DNA of 9,704 nucleotides from Thermoplasmata archaeon. GTDB taxonomy: Archaea; Thermoplasmatota; Thermoplasmata; Thermoplasmatales; Thermoplasmataceae. The DNA lies in the NCBI GenBank assembly GCA_021799755.1, contig JAJYZU010000035.1:1-9704 (forward strand), read 5' to 3'. The stretch's first letter is position 1. Every line of letters begins with the position of its first letter. Both the position numbers and the translations under genes were made by a program. The notes below the pieces were generated by a model. The model was not told the DNA's origin and made no database searches. It saw only the letters and a list, made by a program, of their open reading frames with translations. Shown here one piece after another: positions 1 to 6,005 of this stretch.

Positions 1-15
1 GGAATAAACCAAGAG

Positions 16-588
16 ATGAGAATCTACATCGTCGACAACGGTGGCCAGTGGACTCATCGTGAATGGAGAGTGGTGAGGAACCTGGGCGCCGAATCCACTA
101 TCATTCCAAACGATACCCCCTCATACATGATTTCTGATGCTGACGGCATCGTCCTTTCCGGGGGTGCTCCGAGCATAGTTTCTGAACTGGGTAAGCTTGG
201 ATATGTTAAGGAATATCTTGCTGATCACGAATTCCCGGTGCTTGGGATATGCGTCGGTGCACAGTTTATAGCACTGAATTCCGGCGGGGAGGTTGGACCG
301 GGCACACATCCAGAGTACGGGAAAACGGCGGTGACATTCTTTAATAAAGGAGGAATTTTCTCTCAGCTTCCGGACAGCATCGTAGCGTGGGAGAACCATA
401 ACGATGAGATAAAGCGCATGAGTGGTGACTATGTAGTCTGCGCATCCTCGGAAGGCTGCAAGGTGCAGGCTTTTTACCACAAGACTAAGCCGATTTTCGG
501 GGTCCAGTTTCACCCGGAAGTCAACAATACCGAACACGGAGAAGATATTTTCCGCTCTTTCCTCGACATATGTGCCTCAAAAAAATGA
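16..588 (+). CDS. guaAA: GMP synthase [glutamine-hydrolysing] subunit A (glutamine amidotransferase)
   Basis: Class I glutamine amidotransferase of 190 residues that releases ammonia from glutamine for conversion of XMP to GMP. In archaea this domain is often a separate subunit working with a separate ATP-pyrophosphatase subunit (GuaAB), which is not in this window. The protein opens with MRIYIVDNGGQ, has the oxyanion-loop segment VLSGGAP (46-52), the nucleophile Cys79 in GICVGAQ (77-83), and the catalytic His166 and Glu168 in QFHPEV. Length fits the single-domain subunit. The elbow reads CVGAQ rather than the common C(Y/L)GHQ, but the conserved C-x-G-x-Q is intact. Only 15 bases precede the ATG and they show no clear SD, so how it is expressed cannot be judged. 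The gene after it has its own promoter overlapping the end of this gene's 3' flank. Confidence 0.95.
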   Translation: MRIYIVDNGGQWTHREWRVVRNLGAESTIIPNDTPSYMISDADGIVLSGGAPSIVSELGKLGYVKEYLADHEFPVLGICVGAQFIALNSGGEVGPGTHPEYGKTAVTFFNKGGIFSQLPDSIVAWENHNDEIKRMSGDYVVCASSEGCKVQAFYHKTKPIFGVQFHPEVNNTEHGEDIFRSFLDICASKK

Positions 589-600
589 GGTAAGCAGACA

Positions 601-610
601 AATATATTTA
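601..610 (+). promoter_or_regulatory. TATA-like box of the PRC-barrel gene
   Basis: AATATATTTA lies 13 bases after the guaA stop. Its centre is about 30 bases before the ATG at 635, so transcription would begin within a few bases of the start codon. No SD motif lies between the box and the ATG. This supports the start at 635 over the upstream in-frame ATG at 572, which lies inside guaA. Confidence 0.55.
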
Positions 611-634
611 ACCGCCTTAATCATTTATGCAATA

Positions 635-892
635 ATGCTTACAGAGGTAAGTGAGTTCACCGGCATGAAGGTCTATTCGGATAAGGGCAAGTTTGTTGGC
701 ACTGTGGACGATGTCATAGTTGATCTCGACAGGCAGACTGTCCATGGATTATACATAGAAAATCCGAACCCGTCCCTTATTGAGAACGGTGCGGCGATCT
801 CCATACCATACAGGTGGATAAAGGCGATAGGCGAGATCATACTCCTTAAAAGATTCCCCTCCTTCGTGAAGGAGCCGGAAGAAAAGGACTGA
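635..892 (+). CDS. Small PRC-barrel domain protein
   Basis: An 85-residue soluble protein made almost entirely of one PRC-barrel. It begins MLTEVSEFTGMKVYSDKG, followed by the typical G-K-x-x-G-x-V-x-D-V pattern (GKFVGTVDDVIVD), then the strand H-G-L-Y-I and the closing segment SIPYRWIKAIGEIILL. PRC-barrels bind other proteins or RNA. They occur as the C-terminal domain of RimM, and small archaeal versions (CdpB1/CdpB2 of Haloferax) work in cell division with SepF and FtsZ. A CdpB-like role here is only inference. The start at 635 is chosen from the TATA-like box at 601-610; the earlier in-frame ATG at 572 would add an unrelated 21-residue leader overlapping guaA. The stop at 890-892 directly abuts the stop of the convergent gltX. 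Confidence 0.85.
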   Translation: MLTEVSEFTGMKVYSDKGKFVGTVDDVIVDLDRQTVHGLYIENPNPSLIENGAAISIPYRWIKAIGEIILLKRFPSFVKEPEEKD

Positions 893-2551
893 TCAACGGT
901 ATAGGAAAAACGCTTCGTCTGCTGTCTTGTTCACATAACCATATCTTTCAAACTGTGCTATTCCATTGTAATCAAGCGCCAACGGCTCCAACAGACCATC
1001 GTCCACAGTTCCATCCGGCTTGTATACGCTGAACCGTTCGGAGTCCTGTGGGCACCAGTGAATAATTTTGAGCGGATGATCCTTTGTTACTTCACGGTCA
1101 TCGAAATTTCCGACGTTCCCCCTCTTCACCACAACGCACAGATCCTTAAGCCTCAGCACATCGCCATCGCCGAATTTATCCCAGTCTTCCTTCTGCACAA
1201 ATATGGTGAATTCCGTCCCGAGATCGTATTTCCTGTAACCGAGTTCTGTGCGCCCTGGATGGTAAGGAGCCCTGCTCTGAAGCGGTAACGGAGACTTCAC
1301 CGTTACCCTTACCGGATCACGGACAAACCAGTACCGCATTGCCCCGGAATCAATAATTTCCTTGTTCATGGCGTTGAAAATCTCCCACGAGAAATCTGCA
1401 TCAATCTCCCTGAGTCCGGATTCAATCCAGTATCGCCTTATCACTGCAGGCGAATAGCCTCTCCTCTTCAGTGCAAGCAATGTTCCGAGGCGGATATCGT
1501 CCCAGCCACTGTATTTTCCATCTGCAATTCCTTTCTTTATTATCGATGTCTTAAGTATTGTTTCCGGTATAGTGATCAGCCCATAGTGGTAATAGACTGG
1601 GATCTTCCAGTTGTTATACTGAAATATGTATTTTTGTTTCTCGGTATTGTTCAGGTGATCCTTTCCCCTTATTACGTGAGTCAGTCCGAGATAATGGTCA
1701 TCCACGGCGACAGAGAAATTCATCATCGGGTATGCGTGGTATTTTTTCCCGGTTCGCGGGTGGTTAGCGTCAACAACTCTGAATGCTATCCAGTCCCTTA
1801 TGGACGGGTTTGGGTGGTTGAGATCAGTCTTTACCACCAGGGTTGCGGATCCGGGCTTGAAATCACCAAGGATCATTGCTTCAAATTCTGAAGAGTTAGT
1901 TTTGAAGGTGTTGGACCTGTGCGGGCATTCGAGGCCCTTGAGTTTCAGGTCCCGGAAATCCTGCTGCTTACAGTGGCATACGTAAGCTTTCCCATTTTTT
2001 ATCAGGTTCCTGGCTTCGTTATAATACAGATCAAATCTGTCAGATTGTATCACGATTTCGGAAACATCCACACCTAACCATTCAAGATCCCTTGGAATCT
2101 GGGTATACGCGAATGGATCAATGTTATCCGGATTTGTGTCTTCGATACGGAGAATCAGCCTGCCGCCATATCTTTTCACGTACTCATCGTTGAGAATTGC
2201 CATCCTCGAGTGTCCAAGATGAAGCGGTCCCGACGGTGAAGGGGCCATCCTCATAACAACATTTCCCGACACATCCTCCAGGTCCGGAAGCCTGTGTTCC
2301 TGTACCCTCTTCTCCTTAACCATAAATTCCGGGAATTCATTTTTTACGACTTCTTCCAGCGAATGCTGAGACAATGAATTGACCTTGCTGGCAACTTCGG
2401 CAACCTTCCGGGCGAGCCCCTTGGGATCCGAACGCACTTCCGGGAACAAGCCCATTATTTTCCCGATAACAGGACCGGGATCGGCCCTGCCACCATGCTG
2501 GTATGCGTTCCGGATTACCTGTTTCCTTATCTCATCATCCAGCAGGGACAA
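893..2551 (-). CDS. gltX: Glutamyl-tRNA synthetase (archaeal type)
   Basis: Cytoplasmic class I aminoacyl-tRNA synthetase of 552 residues that charges tRNA-Glu. In archaea lacking GlnRS it usually also makes Glu-tRNA-Gln for GatDE. The archaeal N-terminal helical region (about 1-95) contains HGGRADPGPVIGKIMG. The Rossmann core starts at RMAPSPSGPLHLGH, with the HIGH signature HLGH at 111-114 and RIEDTNP at 135-141. A likely zinc knuckle uses Cys192, Cys194, Cys209 and His211. The KMSKS-equivalent loop is divergent, LKTSIIKKG (333-341). The C-terminal part (about 410-552) fits the beta-barrel anticodon domain of the GlnRS/archaeal GluRS group. The start is a TTG at 2551, supported by GAGGGG five bases upstream and by the family-typical N-terminus. 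It overlaps the 3' end of the GTPase gene by 17 bases, so it is probably co-transcribed and translationally coupled. Confidence 0.95.
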   Translation of the reverse strand: MSLLDDEIRKQVIRNAYQHGGRADPGPVIGKIMGLFPEVRSDPKGLARKVAEVASKVNSLSQHSLEEVVKNEFPEFMVKEKRVQEHRLPDLEDVSGNVVMRMAPSPSGPLHLGHSRMAILNDEYVKRYGGRLILRIEDTNPDNIDPFAYTQIPRDLEWLGVDVSEIVIQSDRFDLYYNEARNLIKNGKAYVCHCKQQDFRDLKLKGLECPHRSNTFKTNSSEFEAMILGDFKPGSATLVVKTDLNHPNPSIRDWIAFRVVDANHPRTGKKYHAYPMMNFSVAVDDHYLGLTHVIRGKDHLNNTEKQKYIFQYNNWKIPVYYHYGLITIPETILKTSIIKKGIADGKYSGWDDIRLGTLLALKRRGYSPAVIRRYWIESGLREIDADFSWEIFNAMNKEIIDSGAMRYWFVRDPVRVTVKSPLPLQSRAPYHPGRTELGYRKYDLGTEFTIFVQKEDWDKFGDGDVLRLKDLCVVVKRGNVGNFDDREVTKDHPLKIIHWCPQDSERFSVYKPDGTVDDGLLEPLALDYNGIAQFERYGYVNKTADEAFFLYR

Positions 2552-3506
2552 GTGAACCCCTCAGAATATTTTCCATCTCGGAAACCAGATCCTGCATGCC
2601 TGACTTATCATTTACGGATATGCATATTCTTTCAACGCGCTCAGGAGAAAGGTCTGTCTTGCTCTGGACGCGGATAATCTTTTTTCTGAAAAATTTCTTG
2701 ACTTCCTCATAGAGATTTTCCTGCTGCTCCACTGAATACCCGGAACTGCCTGAATAATCGAGGAGGAATATTATGCTTCCTTCAATCTTCTGTAGAGCAA
2801 GTATTGCCTTTCTCTCCATCTCGTTCCTGTCTGACATTTTCCTGTCAAGGATACCTGGAGTGTCGATTATTTGAATCCTGTAATAACCTATGTCAGTGTA
2901 ACCAATGTGAATTGACTGGGTCGTAAAAGGATAAGGGGCCACCTTTGGCTGTGAGGTGGTCAGCATGCCCAGCAAGGAACTCTTTCCGACGTTTGGCATT
3001 CCCGCTATGATAAATGTCTCCATGCCGGTTTCAATTTCCGGAATCCTCCTCATGTAATCCCGGCAGCTTGACAGGAATTCCAGATCCGTGGAAATGTTTT
3101 TGATCAGGGATGAAAAGCGTCCGTAATACTGCTTCATCCAGCTATTCATGATCTTCTTGTCCTTCTCTGATTTCAATCTCCTTATGTAATCCGTGCTGAG
3201 AGTAACAATCCTCTCAGAGGTCCACTGAATCTTTCCCAGCGAGAGCTTGTACTTGTCCACATCAAACATAAGGTCAAGCAACCCGTAATAAAACGGGTGA
3301 AGCTTCTCACTAGATGGAAATTTCTTTACCAACCTGTCAAGATGGGAACAGGCAGTGCTTTCGATTGTAGATATCTTATCAATAAGTTCCTTCCTTATCT
3401 TGTCGGAAATGTCCGGGTGGTAGGGTTCCTCTATCTTTGCAGCCTTGGAAAAGGCTTTGTCAATTATTTCCTGAGTTCTTAAAACAGTCGGTATCTTGTT
3501 AAACAT
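2535..3506 (-). CDS. NOG1-family GTPase (large-subunit ribosome assembly)
   Basis: A 323-residue TRAFAC GTPase. Residues 1-160 form the helical NOG1 N-terminal domain, beginning MFNKIPTVLRTQEIIDKAF. The G domain follows: G1 GMPNVGKSS (169-177), G2 around PFTTQ (193-197), G3 DTPG (215-218), a G4 that reads SKTD (282-285) instead of NKxD, and a weak G5 near SVND (297-300). Eukaryotic Nog1 acts in 60S subunit biogenesis; archaeal homologues are shorter and presumed to act on the 50S subunit, which is inference here. The ATG at 3506 has GTGAT (complement of the 16S 3' end) eight bases upstream. The gene lies 39 bases downstream of the DUF1059 gene and overlaps gltX by 17 bases, so all three may form one operon. 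Confidence 0.9.
   Translation of the reverse strand: MFNKIPTVLRTQEIIDKAFSKAAKIEEPYHPDISDKIRKELIDKISTIESTACSHLDRLVKKFPSSEKLHPFYYGLLDLMFDVDKYKLSLGKIQWTSERIVTLSTDYIRRLKSEKDKKIMNSWMKQYYGRFSSLIKNISTDLEFLSSCRDYMRRIPEIETGMETFIIAGMPNVGKSSLLGMLTTSQPKVAPYPFTTQSIHIGYTDIGYYRIQIIDTPGILDRKMSDRNEMERKAILALQKIEGSIIFLLDYSGSSGYSVEQQENLYEEVKKFFRKKIIRVQSKTDLSPERVERICISVNDKSGMQDLVSEMENILRGSLVPAG
2557..2562 (-). promoter_or_regulatory. Shine-Dalgarno site deciding the TTG start of gltX
   Basis: GAGGGG on the minus strand, five bases before the TTG start codon. It lies inside the last codons of the upstream GTPase gene. Together with the conserved N-terminal residues downstream it favours TTG over later ATG codons such as Met33. 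Confidence 0.65.
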
Positions 3507-3545
3507 TTCCTTTTATCACTTCTAGAGCAAAATTATGTGTAAAGC

Positions 3546-3728
3546 TCAATCTATCTGCTTTATTGCAGCTTCAATCTTCTTCGTGGTTTCTTCGCTCATC
3601 TCGTAGATGTTGTGCGCGTATCTTGAATGGATCCTTATCCTTGGCATGAGGTCTTCCCTTGCGTGGGCCGAGAACTCAAAACCGCAATCATAACCAATGT
3701 CCCTGCACTTGTAAAGAAAAGTAGCCAT
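3546..3728 (-). CDS. DUF1059 family small protein
   Basis: A 60-residue protein recognised as DUF1059 by its core YKCRDIGYDC (6-15) with Cys8 and Cys15, then a His-containing helix (HSRYAHNIYEMSEE) and the C-terminal helix KKIEAAIKQ. The family is small, of unknown function, and widespread in archaea and bacteria; the two cysteines and histidines could bind metal, but that is not shown. An in-frame ATG ten codons earlier (3758) exists, but the minus-strand TATA-like box TTTTATATCC overlaps it. The box lies about 23 bases before the ATG at 3728, so a leaderless start at 3728 is preferred. It is the first gene of the probable DUF1059 - GTPase - gltX operon. Confidence 0.8.
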   Translation of the reverse strand: MATFLYKCRDIGYDCGFEFSAHAREDLMPRIRIHSRYAHNIYEMSEETTKKIEAAIKQID

Positions 3729-3745
3729 AATTTTGTATGTGCATA

Positions 3746-3755
3746 GGATATAAAA
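3746..3755 (-). promoter_or_regulatory. TATA-like box of the DUF1059 gene
   Basis: TTTTATATCC on the minus strand, centred about 23 bases before the ATG at 3728. This matches the spacing of a leaderless archaeal promoter and probably drives the DUF1059 - GTPase - gltX operon. Confidence 0.6.
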
Positions 3756-3758
3756 CAT

Positions 3759-4031
3759 CTCCGATGTAAATGCGTTACTGACAGATGTGCGTGATAGAGT
3801 TCTTGATAGACACGCAGAATTCCAAGCGAGATTGTGTTCAAGATTATGGCATCATTATGGTTGCTTGAAGCAACCCCTCATGCACAGATCCCACGGATTA
3901 GGTGGAGGAACAACCCGAGAATTTGGAATGGAGAAACTGCCCCGTAACTGATCCTGCGCAATCATCCTATTTTATGCTAACACGCAAAATATTCAGGGGA
4001 AAGAGACCTTTCACGTACCCTGATCATCCGG
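3759..4031. other. Intergenic region without a convincing gene
   Basis: Roughly 270 bases between two divergent promoters. Short open frames exist: a 33-codon plus-strand ATG frame from 3846, and a minus-strand frame that runs into DUF1059. None has a recognisable domain, promoter and start together. The most regular structure is the palindrome at 3859-3875. The stretch could be regulatory DNA, an unrecognised small RNA, or a decayed gene. Confidence 0.5.
3859..3875. repeat. Perfect 17-base palindrome with one central base
   Basis: GGTTGCTTGAAGCAACC has two exactly complementary 8-base arms around a single G. As RNA it would form a stem of six pairs (GGTTGC/GCAACC) with a five-base loop. As DNA it resembles a symmetric operator. 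It lies about 130 bases upstream of the DUF1059 start and 190 bases upstream of the TusA-like gene, too far from either TATA-like box to be a classical overlapping operator. Confidence 0.6.
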
Positions 4032-4046
4032 GATAAAAGAATATTA
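4032..4046 (+). promoter_or_regulatory. TATA-like region of the TusA-like/thrC pair
   Basis: GATAAAAGAATATTA is centred about 28 bases before the ATG at 4068 and is the only strong A/T box in the region. It would start transcription within a few bases of the ATG. AAGGAAG at 4050-4056 is a weak SD alternative. Confidence 0.45.
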
Positions 4047-4067
4047 GACAAGGAAGTATTATCAAGT

Positions 4068-4316
4068 ATGCTTATAGAAGACCAGAGAAATATTTCATGC
4101 GGAGGAGACCCATTCAATTACCTTAAGAGTGTACTGAAGGGGCTCTATTTTGATCTCTCCCCGGGACAGGATGCAAAAGTATTGCTGCTCAGCGAAAAGT
4201 TCCCATACAAGCGGGACTTGTTTGAAAGTCTCTCGAAAAATTCCCGCCTGAAACTGGTTGATATGAGGGAAGAGCATGGCGAAATTGAGCTGATAATACG
4301 AAGAGACAACCAGTGA
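4068..4316 (+). CDS. Small protein, possibly TusA/SirA-like
   Basis: An 82-residue protein that I do not recognise with certainty. Its order of elements resembles the TusA sulfur-carrier fold. Cys11 comes early in a SCGGDPF segment followed by a helix (NYLKSVLKGL), then a strand (AKVLLLSE), a second helix (RDLFESLSKN), and a closing strand pair with an E-H-G turn (LKLVDMREEHGEIELIIRR). Typical TusA proteins have C-P-x-P at the cysteine. Here it reads C-G-G-D-P, so either the family assignment or the sulfur-carrier activity is doubtful. It is followed at 17 bases, or with a 4-base overlap if thrC starts at its GTG, by threonine synthase, so the two are probably translated together. No signal peptide or membrane segment is visible. 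Confidence 0.75.
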   Translation: MLIEDQRNISCGGDPFNYLKSVLKGLYFDLSPGQDAKVLLLSEKFPYKRDLFESLSKNSRLKLVDMREEHGEIELIIRRDNQ

Positions 4317-4333
4317 TTCGGGATGGTTCTGGC

Positions 4334-5356
4334 ATGAGAACTTACTGCATCAGCTGCGGTAAATCCAGGAAGGGGAGCGAGCTAAGATGCCTGAAGTGCA
4401 ACGGCATATTCAATATGGAACCTGACTTTAAATACAGAGACAGTCCAAGGGAAAACTATCCGTATATCAGACAGATGATTTCGCTGGGAGAAGTTGTAAC
4501 ACCTATTCTGGATTTCGATACCGTATCCATGAAACTTGAGTACTTCTCGCCTACCTTTTCCTACAAGGACAGGGGGTCAAAAACTCTTATTTCCGCTCTC
4601 GCAGAAAGGTACGTGAAACCGGGGGAAACAGAAATAAACGAGGATTCTTCTGGCAACGCTGGCGCCTCCATCGCAGCCTACGGGAAAAGGGCGGGATTCG
4701 ATGTGAACATCTTTGTGCCCGAAAACACGATTCAGGGAAAGATTTCGCAGATAGAGTCCTACGGTGCAAGGATAGTGCCGGTTAAGGGTGGCAGGGAAAA
4801 GGTTGCTGAAGCTGCCAGGCTGAACAGCGGGGTCTATGCAAGCCACGTCATAAACCCGGAATTCAGGGACGGTATCAGGGAACTTGCTTACGAGATTTTC
4901 AGGCAGGGGAATGGCAGGGTTCCGGACAATATCTTCATTCCGGTGTCCGCTGGAACCCTGCTTATAGGCATGTACAGCGGGTTCCATCACCTGATGGAAA
5001 GCGGGGAAATTGGTAGGGTGCCAACCATTATAGCTGTTCAGACTGAAGCTGTATCGCCTTTATGTTCCAGCGTAAACAACACACCATATGATCCAAATAA
5101 CTCCATTGGATCAGTTGCAGACGCATTAGTATCCAGGACGCCCCCACTTTTGAACCTAATGTCTGACATAGTAAAGGAGAACGGCAAATGCGTTACTGTG
5201 AGCGAACAATCAATAATTAGCGCGAGAAAGAACCTTGCCCTGATGGGGATTTACGCGGAGTACAGTTCCGCAACTGTCCTGGCTGCATTCTCACTTTCAC
5301 ATTTTGATGGAAAGAGCTTGCTGGTCATCACTGGAAACGGGTTGAAAACACCCTGA
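4334..5356 (+). CDS. thrC: Threonine synthase with N-terminal zinc ribbon
   Basis: PLP enzyme of fold type II, 340 residues, converting O-phosphohomoserine to threonine. An N-terminal zinc ribbon has C-x-x-C pairs at 5/8 and 19/22. The PLP lysine is Lys78 in FSYKDRGSK, Asn108 lies in SSGNAG, a phosphate-binding loop VSAGT is at 204-208, and the C-terminal TGNGLKTP resembles the threonine synthase signature TG-x-GLK-x-P. The ATG at 4334 is preceded by GGGATGG seven bases upstream and gives the usual start MRTYCISCG. A GTG at 4313 would add seven residues and overlap the preceding stop as GTGA, so it remains possible. Related fold-type-II enzymes (cysteine or cystathionine synthases) are less likely given the C-terminal motif. 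The gene ends 24 bases before the convergent osmC. Confidence 0.9.
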   Translation: MRTYCISCGKSRKGSELRCLKCNGIFNMEPDFKYRDSPRENYPYIRQMISLGEVVTPILDFDTVSMKLEYFSPTFSYKDRGSKTLISALAERYVKPGETEINEDSSGNAGASIAAYGKRAGFDVNIFVPENTIQGKISQIESYGARIVPVKGGREKVAEAARLNSGVYASHVINPEFRDGIRELAYEIFRQGNGRVPDNIFIPVSAGTLLIGMYSGFHHLMESGEIGRVPTIIAVQTEAVSPLCSSVNNTPYDPNNSIGSVADALVSRTPPLLNLMSDIVKENGKCVTVSEQSIISARKNLALMGIYAEYSSATVLAAFSLSHFDGKSLLVITGNGLKTP

Positions 5357-5380
5357 GGGCAATCACTCTTAAACAGCCGA

Positions 5381-5815
5381 TCAGAGGGATTTGCGATCGT
5401 CTATCTTCTTTCCATTGATTATTATGGAATGTGTTACCTTTGTGCCGCCTCGCTTTACCAGTATTGAGACGGAACAGTATTTTGAAAGTGAAAGGTTCAC
5501 TGCCTTCCTTACATGTTCAGTATCAAGATCTCCGATCAGATCATAAGTTATATTCACACTCTTAAGCGTCTTCGGTATCTGTTCCTCCCTCTCAGCCTCA
5601 AGAATGCACCTGTAAGACTTGAATGGCTGCTTCATCTTCTGCAGGATAGAGAGAACATCGTCGCTTGTGCACGATCCTATGGAGAGGACAAGCAGTTCAG
5701 TTGGGCTGAAATTCTGTAAATTATCCGACAGAGAGTTCTTGATCCTGACCGGGTCTTTTCCGTCCACGTCTGTCAAGAATCCGTTCCCGCTTTCGTATCT
5801 GAATGAAAGAAGCAT
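5381..5815 (-). CDS. OsmC/Ohr-family protein
   Basis: A 144-residue OsmC-fold protein. Family members form dimers that reduce organic hydroperoxides with two cysteines. Both are visible: Cys49 at the start of the long central helix (SIGSCTSDDVLSIL) and Cys114 (LSKYCSVSI), with Glu40 in SPTELL. The spacing fits the general OsmC (YhfA-like) branch rather than clearly Ohr, so the substrate is unknown. The ATG at 5815 is 25 bases downstream of the minus-strand TATA-like box GTTATTTAAC and has no SD, implying a leaderless mRNA. It stands alone, divergent from the pilin gene, and shares a 190-base intergenic region that carries a 12-base inverted repeat. A role in peroxide defence is likely but inferred from the family. 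Confidence 0.88.
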   Translation of the reverse strand: MLLSFRYESGNGFLTDVDGKDPVRIKNSLSDNLQNFSPTELLVLSIGSCTSDDVLSILQKMKQPFKSYRCILEAEREEQIPKTLKSVNITYDLIGDLDTEHVRKAVNLSLSKYCSVSILVKRGGTKVTHSIIINGKKIDDRKSL

Positions 5816-5834
5816 ACTTCACCATTAACTCATT

Positions 5835-5844
5835 GTTAAATAAC
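5835..5844 (-). promoter_or_regulatory. TATA-like box of the OsmC gene
   Basis: GTTATTTAAC on the minus strand is centred about 25 bases before the ATG at 5815, consistent with a leaderless transcript. No other A/T box lies closer. Confidence 0.55.
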
Positions 5845-5861
5845 TTAATTTCGCCATACCG

Positions 5862-5953
5862 ATGATTTTCCTTTACAATATCATAAAAAAAATTGCCGGG
5901 GATGGAATTTCAACTGGCATTACAGGCATCATGAAAACGCGAAGGAAAATCAT
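5862..5953. repeat. 12-base perfect inverted repeat flanking the osmC-pilin spacer
   Basis: ATGATTTTCCTT at 5862-5873 and its exact reverse complement AAGGAAAATCAT at 5942-5953 are separated by 68 bases. The left copy lies upstream of the osmC TATA-like box and the right copy just upstream of the pilin TATA-like box. The symmetric placement suggests a regulator binding each promoter. A small hairpin-forming or mobile remnant is the alternative, and no target-site duplication is evident. Confidence 0.55.
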
Positions 5954-5962
5954 GCTGACCGC

Positions 5963-5976
5963 CTAAAACATATAGA
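5963..5976 (+). promoter_or_regulatory. TATA-like region of the pilin gene
   Basis: CTAAAACATATAG is the best A/T box upstream of the pilin. It would place transcription start near 5995, about ten bases before the ATG at 6006. The right arm of the 12-base inverted repeat ends ten bases before it, in the usual position for an activator site. Confidence 0.45.
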
Positions 5977-6005
5977 GCTACACAAGCGTTTACATATTGA
6001 CCTAC

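Noticed and set aside
121..537. Minus-strand open frame of 138 codons opposite guaA subunit A
   Set aside because: The plus-strand gene has all catalytic residues; the antisense product is not recognisable and lacks a promoter.
572..634. Upstream in-frame ATG for the PRC-barrel gene
   Set aside because: It overlaps the end of guaA, adds a non-family leader and lies upstream of the TATA-like box at 601-610.
1586..1985. Plus-strand open frames opposite gltX
   Set aside because: They are antisense to a strongly conserved synthetase core and have no domain, SD or promoter.
3635..3841. Minus-strand frame with a segment (I-L-R-V-Y-Q ... H-L ... R-C-F) faintly like YidD membrane-insertion factors
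   Set aside because: The conserved YidD C-terminal half is missing, its second half lies antisense or out of frame over DUF1059, and the likeness is limited to a few residues.
3846..3947. 33-codon plus-strand ORF starting inside the intergenic region
   Set aside because: No promoter or SD at a suitable distance, no known motif, and it spans the palindrome, so structure explains it at least as well.
4577..4990. Minus-strand open frame of 137 codons opposite thrC
   Set aside because: It lies antisense to the PLP-binding core of threonine synthase and its product has no recognisable features.
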